From contig DPHB01000046.1 in NCBI GenBank assembly GCA_003521845.1, positions 1 through 10,334 of the forward strand: DNA of 10,334 nucleotides, in the 5' to 3' direction. The position numbers were made by a program, and so were the translations under genes. Shown one piece after another: positions 1 to 6,657 of this stretch. The notes under the pieces are model-generated. The model did no database searches. It was not told the origin of the DNA and worked only from the letters and a program-made list of their open reading frames with translations. This DNA is from Oceanospirillaceae bacterium (GTDB lineage Bacteria > Pseudomonadota > Gammaproteobacteria > Pseudomonadales > Balneatricaceae). Positions within the stretch are counted from its first letter, which is position 1; every line of letters begins with the position of its first letter.

Positions 1-62
1 AACAAGTCTTGTTGTGGCATGTAGTCTTGCAAGAAAGCCTACATGCCACAACAAGACTTGTT
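1..62. repeat. Perfect 24-bp inverted repeat at the left edge
   Basis: Positions 1-24 are the exact reverse complement of 39-62, separated by a 14-nt spacer (25-38) that itself contains the 10-nt palindrome TCTTGCAAGA. Each arm also carries a 13-nt near-palindrome, AACAAGTCTTGTT at 1-13 and AACAAGACTTGTT at 50-62. The right arm is plausible coding sequence of the chelatase gene. The left arm brings an in-frame TAG (22-24) immediately upstream of that gene. The repeat reaches position 1, so its arms may be longer than 24 bp. It could be a genuine palindromic insertion, but a fold-back chimera or contig-end artefact explains it at least as well, because it is flush with the edge and one arm is coding. 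Confidence 0.9.
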
Positions 63-1131
63 GCGGGCACAAATTCACACGGCACAAAGCATGCTTAACA
101 GCATCAGCGTTGCCGACGAGCAGCGCTTGGACATTGCCGAGCGCTGTGTCGAAGCTAACGTAGATGGCGTACGTGGCGACCTAGTTTGGTTACGTGCCGC
201 TAGTGCCCACGCTGCCCTGCATGGCCGCCAATCAATCAACAGCCAAGACTTGGATGCCGTAGAAGAATTGGTATTAATGCATCGCCGCCAACAAGCGCCC
301 CAACCCCCAACACCACCAAACACAAACACGCCACCACCGCCATTTCAACGGCCCCAAGAAGCACCGAGCTCTTCCCAGTCGGGAGCTAGTGATTGGGGAC
401 AAATGCAGCCGCAAATGCAAGCGACTGGCACCAAACGCTCAGTGCACGCAAAACCAGCAGATGATAAAGCAACTGCTAGCCGTCTAGGACTTATCGCTAG
501 CCAAGGCAAGCAATGCCACGGCAAGGGCCGTGCCACACGCAACTGGAGCCAGCGTATTAATTGGTTTACCAGTTTAGTCGCTGGTGCCATAGCCAACCAA
601 GATGGCAAGCCAGAATTACGTTTTCGTCGCCAGCGCGGTGGCGACCCAACCATGCACCTTGTATTGCTAGATACTTCGGCTTCCACCTTACAGGGTCAAA
701 GCCAATCCCAAGCCAAGGGCTTGGTGGCAGGTCTGGCACAACAAGCCTATGTGGCACGCCAAGCAATGGTATTGTTAGGTTTCGGCAACGATAAGGTAGA
801 AGAACTATATGCCCTGGGCCGTGCCCCCAAGGCCATGGCACCGTTATTGAATAGCATCGGTGCCGGCGGCGGCACACCGTTAAAACAAGCCTTGCAACAA
901 GCCCAAGCCTTCGGCCAACGCTTGTTACGCCGCAACCCTAGCACACGTATTGTTAACTACATCATCACCGATGGCCGCGTACAGCAAGATATCCACGGCC
1001 TGCACTTACCAGGCACTAGCCTGCTAGTCGACACCGAACAAGCGCAGGTAAAACGCGGCCGCGGCCAACACATCGCCAACCTGCTTGGGGCAGATTATTT
1101 GACCCTCTCCCAAGCTCAACAACTAGGCTAA
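43..1131 (+). CDS. ChlI/ChlD-type metal chelatase subunit, N-terminally truncated (AAA lid + VWA domain)
   Basis: This is the motor/adaptor subunit family of Mg- and Co-chelatases, which works with a large catalytic subunit (BchH/ChlH or CobN). The visible 362 residues begin in the helical lid of an AAA+ module: residues 5-80 resemble the ChlI C-terminus, with the VDGVRGDLVWLRAASAHAAL stretch. A proline- and glutamine-rich linker follows (about 84-140), then a von Willebrand A domain with a complete MIDAS: DTSAS at 210-214, T278 in GGGTP, and D310 in ITDGR. The P-loop, Walker B and sensor parts of the AAA+ module are absent, so roughly 250 or more residues of a ChlID fusion or preceding ChlI part are missing. 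The ATG at 43 lies inside the inverted repeat and an in-frame TAG sits at 22-24; AAGAAAG at 31-37 is only a weak ribosome site. I infer that residues from about 25-42 onward belong to a longer gene cut by the window edge or by a fold-back. Beside B12 genes, cobalt chelation is likelier than magnesium. Confidence 0.82.
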   Translation: MPQQDLLRAQIHTAQSMLNSISVADEQRLDIAERCVEANVDGVRGDLVWLRAASAHAALHGRQSINSQDLDAVEELVLMHRRQQAPQPPTPPNTNTPPPPFQRPQEAPSSSQSGASDWGQMQPQMQATGTKRSVHAKPADDKATASRLGLIASQGKQCHGKGRATRNWSQRINWFTSLVAGAIANQDGKPELRFRRQRGGDPTMHLVLLDTSASTLQGQSQSQAKGLVAGLAQQAYVARQAMVLLGFGNDKVEELYALGRAPKAMAPLLNSIGAGGGTPLKQALQQAQAFGQRLLRRNPSTRIVNYIITDGRVQQDIHGLHLPGTSLLVDTEQAQVKRGRGQHIANLLGADYLTLSQAQQLG

Positions 1132-1142
1132 AAGGCACAACT

Positions 1143-1736
1143 ATGACTACCAAAACACACGAACAACGCATGGCTGCAAAAAAAGCCGTCATCGATGCCA
1201 AGATCGCTAAGGCCACTGAAGAGCGCGGCGTGACAATACTATTGCGCGGTAACGGCAAGGGCAAAAGCAGCTCCGCCTTTGGCACCCTCATGCGCACCCT
1301 TGGCCACGGCAAAACGGGCGCCGTGGTGCAGTTTGTAAAGGGCCGCATCGAAACCGGCGAACACAAGTTCTTTAAAGCCAACACAGACATCCCTTGGCAT
1401 GTTATGGGGCATGGTTTCACCTGGGAAACCCAAGATAAAGACCGTGACATTGCGGCTGCCAATCATGCTTGGGAAATCACCCGCAAGCTGCTACAAGATG
1501 ACAGTCTGGACATGCTGGTATTGGACGAAATGGCCTATGTATTCAAGTACAACTACTTAGCCTTAGAGCCGGTAATCGAGGCCCTCAAACAGCGCCCTGT
1601 TAACCAAACGGTAATCATCACTGGCCGCGTTATGCCCGATGCCTTGGTAGAGTATGCCGATACCATCAGCAGCGTTAAGGACGATGGCCATGCCTTTCGC
1701 AAAGGCGTCAAAGCTCAAGCTGGAATCGAATACTAA
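1143..1736 (+). CDS. cobO: Corrinoid adenosyltransferase (cob(I)yrinic acid a,c-diamide adenosyltransferase)
   Basis: It transfers the 5'-deoxyadenosyl group of ATP to Co(I) of corrinoids in the cytoplasm, making the adenosylated intermediate and also serving salvage (CobO/BtuR/CobA family). The protein has 197 residues, normal for the family. An N-terminal basic helix precedes the P-loop-like GNGKGKSSS at residues 36-44; the VLDEMAYVFKYNYL stretch is the Walker-B-like region and IITGR follows. The C-terminus ends in KAQAGIEY, close to the usual family ending. AAGG at 1132-1135 lies 7 nt before the ATG, directly after the stop of the chelatase gene, which supports this start. The stop TAA overlaps the next ATG by one base (TAATG), so translation is probably coupled to cobB. 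Confidence 0.96.
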   Translation: MTTKTHEQRMAAKKAVIDAKIAKATEERGVTILLRGNGKGKSSSAFGTLMRTLGHGKTGAVVQFVKGRIETGEHKFFKANTDIPWHVMGHGFTWETQDKDRDIAAANHAWEITRKLLQDDSLDMLVLDEMAYVFKYNYLALEPVIEALKQRPVNQTVIITGRVMPDALVEYADTISSVKDDGHAFRKGVKAQAGIEY

Positions 1737-3055
1737 TGGCCACCGTAGCAGCAACACCTAGCGCCTCTTGCCCAGCGCTGTTTTTGGCGGCACCGGCTTC
1801 AGGCCAAGGCAAAACCACCATTACCGCTGCGCTGGCACGTTATCATCGCAACCTAGGTCGCAAAGTACGTGTCTTCAAGATGGGCCCAGATTACCTAGAC
1901 CCGCAAATTCTCGAACAGGCCTCGGGCCAACCCGTGACCCAACTAGACCTATGGATGGCTGGTGTTGAATACTGCCGCCAGCAGTTCTTCTTGGCGGCAC
2001 AAACTGCTGATCTGATCCTGGTAGAAGGTGCTATGGGTATGTTCGACGGCGAACCGTCCAGTGCCGACCTAGCCGCTACCTTTGGCATTCCCATTGCCTT
2101 GGTAATGGACGTGAAAGGCATGGCTCAAACTGCCGCTGCGGTGGCCTTGGGCCTAGCCAATTATCGCGATGATGTCGAAGTTATCGGCTTAATCGCCAAT
2201 AATTGCGGTACCGAACGCCATGCGCAACTAGTGCGTGATGCTTTAGATGGCCGCATGCCCTTGTTGGCCAACTTGGCACGTGATGAAGCCGTGGCCCTGC
2301 CAGAGCGTCACCTAGGCCTAGTGCAAGCCGAAGAAGTGCGTGACGAGCTAGAAGCCAAATTCAACCTCGGCACAGCTTGGCTGGGCGAGCAAGCTATTTG
2401 TGACCTACCGGCTGCGGTGGCATTTGCCGCCCAGGACATAGCCGAGCCAGAAGCCTTGCTAGCTGGTAAGCGCATTGCCATCGCCAAAGACCAGGCCTTT
2501 AGCTTTATCTACAGCGCCAACACACGCTTGCTGGAAGCCATGGGCGCAGAGCTTACCTATTTTTCGCCCCTAGATGACGAACAGGTACCTGAAGCCGATG
2601 CCCTGTGGCTCCCCGGTGGCTACCCAGAACTTCACGCCCAAAAGCTGGCTGCCAACCAAGCCATGCGGCAGTCCGTCAAAGCCTTCCACAGCGCTGGCAA
2701 GGCCATTCTTGCCGAGTGTGGCGGCTTCTTATATTGCCTAGAAGAACTAACGGATTTAGCCGAAGACACCTGGCCCATGGCCTCTATCATGGCAGGCCAA
2801 GGTGCCATGCGCGGCAAACGCGGCTGCCAAGGCATGCAAGCAGCCCCCTTGCCAGAAGGCACCGTGCGCGCCCATGCTCACCACCGGTCACGCAGCCAAA
2901 ATACGCCCGAGCCCGTCGCTCACGGCCAGCGCCAGCGCCACCCAGCACCGGGCGAAGCCATTTATCGTGCACAAGGCTTAACAGCCAGTTATCTACACCT
3001 GTTCTTCCCGTCCAACCCAGCTGCCGTGGCGGCTGTGTTTGGCGCTGAACAATAA
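1736..3055 (+). CDS. cobB: Cobyrinic acid a,c-diamide synthase (CobB/CbiA)
   Basis: It amidates the a and c acetate side chains of (hydrogeno)cobyrinic acid using glutamine and ATP. The 439-residue protein shows the two expected modules. The first is an N-terminal dethiobiotin-synthetase-like ATPase with P-loop GQGKTT at residues 23-28, followed by the KMGPDYLDP and LVEGAMGMFDG signatures. The second is a C-terminal class I glutamine amidotransferase domain with nucleophile C328 in AECGGFLYC and the partner histidine H421 in SYLHLFFPSNP. The region HAHHRSRS to HPAPGEAIYRAQGL keeps the reading frame and fits the family, so I see no frameshift. The start overlaps the cobO stop by one base. Cobalt-containing versus cobalt-free substrate cannot be read from the sequence; the CbiX/CbiD/CbiG context favours cobyrinate (CbiA function). 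Confidence 0.96.
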   Translation: MATVAATPSASCPALFLAAPASGQGKTTITAALARYHRNLGRKVRVFKMGPDYLDPQILEQASGQPVTQLDLWMAGVEYCRQQFFLAAQTADLILVEGAMGMFDGEPSSADLAATFGIPIALVMDVKGMAQTAAAVALGLANYRDDVEVIGLIANNCGTERHAQLVRDALDGRMPLLANLARDEAVALPERHLGLVQAEEVRDELEAKFNLGTAWLGEQAICDLPAAVAFAAQDIAEPEALLAGKRIAIAKDQAFSFIYSANTRLLEAMGAELTYFSPLDDEQVPEADALWLPGGYPELHAQKLAANQAMRQSVKAFHSAGKAILAECGGFLYCLEELTDLAEDTWPMASIMAGQGAMRGKRGCQGMQAAPLPEGTVRAHAHHRSRSQNTPEPVAHGQRQRHPAPGEAIYRAQGLTASYLHLFFPSNPAAVAAVFGAEQ

Positions 3056-3079
3056 CTAATAAATTAGGAATGCAGCAGC

Positions 3080-4186
3080 ATGTGGCCTGAGTCCAGCGAA
3101 CAGCAACAACCCTTGCGCACCGGTTTAACTACCGGCACTTGTGCTACGGCTTGCTGCGTGGCGGCTGCCCATCTGTTGCTGGGTCAAGCAAGTAACACCC
3201 GAGTTAGTGTTACCCTGCCGGCCACCAGAAAAGGCCAAGAGCATAAAATCGTCGAACTGGATATCTTCAATCTAGAACATGCGGACCAGCTGGCCCATGC
3301 GGCCACCATCAAGGATGCCGGCGATGATCCAGACGTCACCCACGGCGCTACGGTCTGGGTTAACCTGGGGCTAACAACGCAAACGGGCATTCAATTTCGT
3401 GCCGGACCCGGCGTCGGCACCGTCACCCGTGCCGGCTTGATGCTAGATATTGGCGAACCCGCTATCAACCCAGTGCCTCGCCAAATGATACACACTAACT
3501 TACAAGCCCTAGCGCAACAATATGACTATGCTGGTGGCTTTGAAGTGCAAATCGGCATCAACAACGGCGAGCAGCTGGCCCTTAAAACCATGAACGGACG
3601 TTTAGGTATACTGGGCGGCTTGTCCGTACTGGGCACTAGCGGTATCGTCAGGCCATTTTCGTGCAGTGCTTGGATCGCTTCCATTCATCAAGGTTTAGAT
3701 GTGGCCTTAGCCAATGGCTGCGATCATGTAGCCGCTGCCACCGGCAATGCCAGCGAAGCCTACGTGCAACAACGCTATCAGCTACAGGAAATGCAGTTGA
3801 TTGAAATGGGCGACTTTGCCGGTGCCGTGTTAAAACACCTGAAAAAATCACCTATTGCCAAGCTGTCTGTGTGTGCTGGCTTTGGCAAGCTAACTAAACT
3901 GGCCAATGGCCATATGGACTTGCATAGCAGCCGCTCTAGTATCGATTTTGACCAGCTAGCTAGCCTTGCTGCCAAACTGGGTGCCAGCCACCAGCTACAA
4001 ACGCAAATTCGCCAAGCCAACACCGCTTTGCAAGCCCTACAGCTGTGCCAAGCCGATCATATAGATCTTGTCAGTGCCGTTTGCCAGGCAGCTTTGCAGC
4101 AAGCACAAGCCGTTGCCCCAGCTAACGTTGCCATTGAAGTCATTGCCGTCGATCGGCAAGGCCAATGGCTAGGGCAGGCAGCATGA
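3080..4186 (+). CDS. cbiD: Cobalt-precorrin-5B C(1)-methyltransferase CbiD
   Basis: CbiD methylates C-1 with S-adenosylmethionine after the lactone of cobalt-precorrin-5A has been opened by CbiG, giving cobalt-precorrin-6A; it replaces CobF of the aerobic route. The 368 residues have the family's N-terminal signature LRTGLTTGTCATA (12-24), then GPGVGTVTRAGL, a GLSVLGTSGIVRPFS segment and the KLSVCAGFGKLTKLANGHMDLHSSRSSIDF region. The length is normal. A 24-nt gap separates it from cobB, and TAGGA at 3065-3069 is the only ribosome-site candidate, set rather far (about 10 nt) from the ATG. The stop overlaps the cobK start as ATGA. The presence of CbiD is one of the clearest indications of the early-cobalt pathway. 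Confidence 0.96.
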   Translation: MWPESSEQQQPLRTGLTTGTCATACCVAAAHLLLGQASNTRVSVTLPATRKGQEHKIVELDIFNLEHADQLAHAATIKDAGDDPDVTHGATVWVNLGLTTQTGIQFRAGPGVGTVTRAGLMLDIGEPAINPVPRQMIHTNLQALAQQYDYAGGFEVQIGINNGEQLALKTMNGRLGILGGLSVLGTSGIVRPFSCSAWIASIHQGLDVALANGCDHVAAATGNASEAYVQQRYQLQEMQLIEMGDFAGAVLKHLKKSPIAKLSVCAGFGKLTKLANGHMDLHSSRSSIDFDQLASLAAKLGASHQLQTQIRQANTALQALQLCQADHIDLVSAVCQAALQQAQAVAPANVAIEVIAVDRQGQWLGQAA

Positions 4187-4965
4187 AAATACTTATTTTA
4201 GGCGGCACTGCCGACGCCCGTCATATCTGCGCACAACTGCATCAAAATATGCCAGCACTAGAATTAATCTATAGTGTCGCCGGCCTCGTACGTCAGCCGC
4301 AGGTGCCTGCCACAGTGATTAGTGGCGGCTTCGCTCAACATGGTGGTCTTAGTCACTATTGTCAGGCACAAAACATTCGTGCCATTGTCGATGCCACCCA
4401 CCCCTATGCCACCACCATGGCCGCCACAGCATTGGCTAGCAGCCAACAGCTAGGCATCCGCCATTGGCGTTTTTTGCGTTCCCCATGGCAATCTCAAGCA
4501 GGTGACCAGTGGCACACTTTCAGCAGCACAGCAGGTCTATTAAAGGCCATGCAAGGCTATACGCGCATCCTGCTCACCGTGGGCCAAGTTAAGCCAACGC
4601 AACTGGATTTATTAAACCAAGTGCCCCATGTATGGCTACGCACGGCAGTACCACCCAGTGTAGATCTGCCAAGCAACGTGCAGTGGATCAAGGCCATTGG
4701 CCCCTTCGATTTGGCCAACGAACAAGCCTTATTACAGCAGCACCAAATTCAAGCCATTGCGAGTAAAAACAGTGGTGGTGAAGCCACCAGTGCCAAGCTC
4801 ACAGCGGCCCGTGATCAAGGTATACCCGTTTATATGTTGCAACGCCCGCACATCAAGCAGCAAAACAGCGCGGCAACATTCACAAGTATTGAACATTTAA
4901 TTAGCCAGGTAAGCTCCTGGCAACAGACATTGACGACCGCACCAGCGGTCTCGACAGCCATTTAA
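4183..4965 (+). CDS. cobK: Precorrin-6A / cobalt-precorrin-6A reductase
   Basis: It reduces the macrocycle of (cobalt-)precorrin-6A to 6B with a nicotinamide nucleotide; in the cobalt route it is called CbiJ. I start it at 4183, not at the in-frame ATG at 4165. The 4183 start makes an ATGA overlap with the cbiD stop, has purine-rich AGGGCAGG just upstream, and gives the family-typical N-terminus MKILILGGTADAR. The product then has 260 residues. Visible motifs are GGTADAR (7-13, nucleotide-binding turn), VDATHPYAT (69-77) and SKNSGGEATSAKL around K195, all typical of CobK/CbiJ. The sequence cannot tell whether the substrate carries cobalt; neighbours imply it does. Confidence 0.95.
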   Translation: MKILILGGTADARHICAQLHQNMPALELIYSVAGLVRQPQVPATVISGGFAQHGGLSHYCQAQNIRAIVDATHPYATTMAATALASSQQLGIRHWRFLRSPWQSQAGDQWHTFSSTAGLLKAMQGYTRILLTVGQVKPTQLDLLNQVPHVWLRTAVPPSVDLPSNVQWIKAIGPFDLANEQALLQQHQIQAIASKNSGGEATSAKLTAARDQGIPVYMLQRPHIKQQNSAATFTSIEHLISQVSSWQQTLTTAPAVSTAI

Positions 4966-4975
4966 GGAAAACAAC

Positions 4976-5947
4976 ATGAGCAACGAAAAACCAGCAATTC
5001 TATTCGTCGGCCACGGCTCCCGTGATGACGAAGCCGTAAGCGAATTTTACCAGCTAGCCGAAAACTTCAAGCAACGTTTCCCTGAGCGCATGGTAGAAAC
5101 TGGCTTTCTAGAATTCGTACGCCCCATTATTTCTGACGCCGTAGAAAAACTGATTGCCCAAGGTGCCAAAAAAATTCACGCCGTACCTGGCATGCTGATG
5201 ATTGGCGCCCATGCCAAAAACGACATCCCGAGCGAGCTCAACAATCTACAGCTGAAGCACGGCATTCGCATCGAATACGGCGCCGAGCTAGGTGTTGACC
5301 CAAAGATGCTACAAGCCGCCCGTGATCGCATCGAACAAGCCGAAGCCAGCATTGCTGGCTACAGCGCTGACCAAGATCGCCGCGATACACTATTAATTGT
5401 GGTTGGCCGTGGCGCCACCGACCCAGATGCCAACTCCAACATCAGCAAAATTACCCGCTTCCTAGAAGAAGGCATGGGCTTTGGTTGGTCTGCAACAGCT
5501 TACAGTGGTGTTGCCGATCCTCTGGTACCTGCCGCCCTAGAACGCACCAAAGGTTTGGGCTTCAAGCGTGTTATTGTCTTCCCTTACTTCTTGTTTACCG
5601 GTCGTCTGATAAAGCGTATCTATAAAGCGTGTGATGAATTTGCTGCTGCCAACCCCGACATTCAACTGGTTAATGCCCCTTACCTCAACGCCCACGAAAA
5701 GGTCATCGACACCTTCGTTGAGCGCCTGGACCAGATCACCTCGGGCGATGCCAACATGAACTGCCAACTTTGCCAATATCGCGAACAAATCATTGGCGTT
5801 GAACACAGGGTAGGCCAACCACAAGAAGGCCACCATCACCATGTACAAGGCATTGGCACTGATGCGGATCATCACCATCATGACCACGACCATGATCACC
5901 ATCACCATCATGGCGAGCAACACGGTCATCACCATCACAAAGACTAG
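4976..5947 (+). CDS. cbiX: Sirohydrochlorin cobaltochelatase CbiX, long form with MxCxxC motif and His-rich tail
   Basis: It inserts Co(II) into sirohydrochlorin at the start of the early-cobalt route. The 323 residues hold two chelatase half-domains. In the first (about 1-125) the metal-binding pair is kept: H13 in FVGHGSR and H79 in MIGAHAKNDIP. In the second (about 130-255) the equivalent positions are R145 in VVGRGATD and R210 in LFTGRLIKR, so only one active site is expected, as known for long CbiX. Then comes MNCQLC (261-266), the MxCxxC motif linked in Bacillus megaterium CbiX to an Fe-S centre. The tail (286-323) contains 20 histidines plus aspartates, alternating CAC and CAT codons. 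This tail is probably a cobalt-binding store or delivery arm. AAGGA overlapping the cobK stop, 7 nt before the ATG, supports the start. The tail is followed at once by the palindromic repeat at 5951. Confidence 0.96.
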   Translation: MSNEKPAILFVGHGSRDDEAVSEFYQLAENFKQRFPERMVETGFLEFVRPIISDAVEKLIAQGAKKIHAVPGMLMIGAHAKNDIPSELNNLQLKHGIRIEYGAELGVDPKMLQAARDRIEQAEASIAGYSADQDRRDTLLIVVGRGATDPDANSNISKITRFLEEGMGFGWSATAYSGVADPLVPAALERTKGLGFKRVIVFPYFLFTGRLIKRIYKACDEFAAANPDIQLVNAPYLNAHEKVIDTFVERLDQITSGDANMNCQLCQYREQIIGVEHRVGQPQEGHHHHVQGIGTDADHHHHDHDHDHHHHHGEQHGHHHHKD

Positions 5948-5950
5948 AAG

Positions 5951-6006
5951 TGTAGGTCGGGTTTTAACCCGACAAAAACCAATGTCGGGTTAAAACCCGA
6001 CCTACA
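5951..6006. repeat. REPIN-like double palindrome between cbiX and cobH
   Basis: Two perfectly complementary 24-nt arms (5951-5974 and 5983-6006) flank an 8-nt A-rich loop. Each arm is itself a palindrome: 8-bp stem GTCGGGTT/AACCCGAC with a 2-nt centre, at 5956-5973 and 5984-6001. The outer ends carry GTAG (5952-5955) and its complement CTAC (6002-6005), the tetranucleotide found at the foot of REP hairpins recognised by REP-associated tyrosine transposases (RAYT). The organisation, two inverted REP units, matches a REPIN. It fills most of the 71-nt space 5948-6018. No T-tract follows either side, so it is not a classic intrinsic terminator, although it could attenuate transcription or protect mRNA 3' ends. 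Family assignment is by structure only. Confidence 0.88.
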
Positions 6007-6018
6007 GAAGCCTGATAT

Positions 6019-6657
6019 ATGTACAACTACAACCCCAATCCGCAGGGTATTGAACAGGACAGTTTTCGCCAAATTCGCGAACTAACTGACCTCAATAGCT
6101 TTGACCGTGACGCGCAACAGGCCGTCATGCGTGTGGTGCACAGCTTGGGCGACCCTAGTGTGGCCCAAGCTATGCGCGTCAGCCCTGGGGCTTGTGCTGC
6201 CGGTCGCCAAGCCTTGGCTAACGACTGCGCCATCTTGTGTGATGTAGAAATGGTCAAGCAAGGTATTACCAAGCGTATGATCAAACGTCAGCCTTTGTGC
6301 TACTTGAATCATGCCGATACAGCCAACCTAGCCAGACAAGCGGGCGAAACCCGTTCCATGGCCGCCTTGCAACTTTGGGGCGACGACCTTGACGGCAGCG
6401 TTGTGGTCATTGGTAACGCGCCGACCGCACTGTTTCGCTTGCTAGAGATGATTCGCACGGGTAGCGCCAAGCCGGCACTAATCGTGGGCATTCCCGTGGG
6501 CTTTATTGGTGCTGCCGAATCCAAGCAAAACCTATGGGACGAATACGCCGAGCTGGGTATTGAATGTATTACGCTACTTGGCCGCCAAGGTGGTAGCGCC
6601 GCCGCCTCTTCTGTTGTCAACGCGCTATTACGCTGCAACATTGGCGAGTATTACTAA
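6019..6657 (+). CDS. cobH: Precorrin-8X / cobalt-precorrin-8 methylmutase
   Basis: It moves the C-11 methyl group to C-12, producing (hydrogeno)cobyrinic acid, the last ring-forming step; CbiC is the name in the cobalt route. The 212 residues are a normal family length. H41 in VMRVVHSLGD is in the position of the catalytic histidine. Other family signatures are the DCAILCDVEMV strand, VVIGNAPTALFRL, and GRQGGSAAASSVVNALL near the C-terminus. The gene begins 12 nt after the palindromic repeat; AGAAG (6006-6010) is a weak ribosome site lying at the repeat's edge, so folding of the repeat could influence initiation. The stop overlaps the next ATG by one base (TAATG). Confidence 0.95.
   Translation: MYNYNPNPQGIEQDSFRQIRELTDLNSFDRDAQQAVMRVVHSLGDPSVAQAMRVSPGACAAGRQALANDCAILCDVEMVKQGITKRMIKRQPLCYLNHADTANLARQAGETRSMAALQLWGDDLDGSVVVIGNAPTALFRLLEMIRTGSAKPALIVGIPVGFIGAAESKQNLWDEYAELGIECITLLGRQGGSAAASSVVNALLRCNIGEYY

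Noticed and set aside
566..877. Minus-strand reading frames opposite the chelatase VWA domain and elsewhere
   Set aside because: They are antisense shadows of conserved plus-strand genes, without ribosome sites or recognisable domains.
2797..2990. Possible frameshift in the CobB C-terminus, where the sequence becomes rich in Arg, His and Pro
   Set aside because: The frame continues into SYLHLFFPSNP with the catalytic histidine, and the HHRSRS/HPAPGEAIYR stretch fits the glutaminase-domain pattern of the family.
5537..5938. Minus-strand reading frame rich in methionine and valine opposite the cbiX 3' end
   Set aside because: It is the complement of the CAC/CAT histidine repeats; its composition follows from the tail, and cbiX is a strong family match.
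5951..6006. Rho-independent terminator after cbiX
   Set aside because: The stem is strong but no U-run follows it on the plus strand, and same-operon genes continue 12 nt later; the REPIN-like organisation explains it better.
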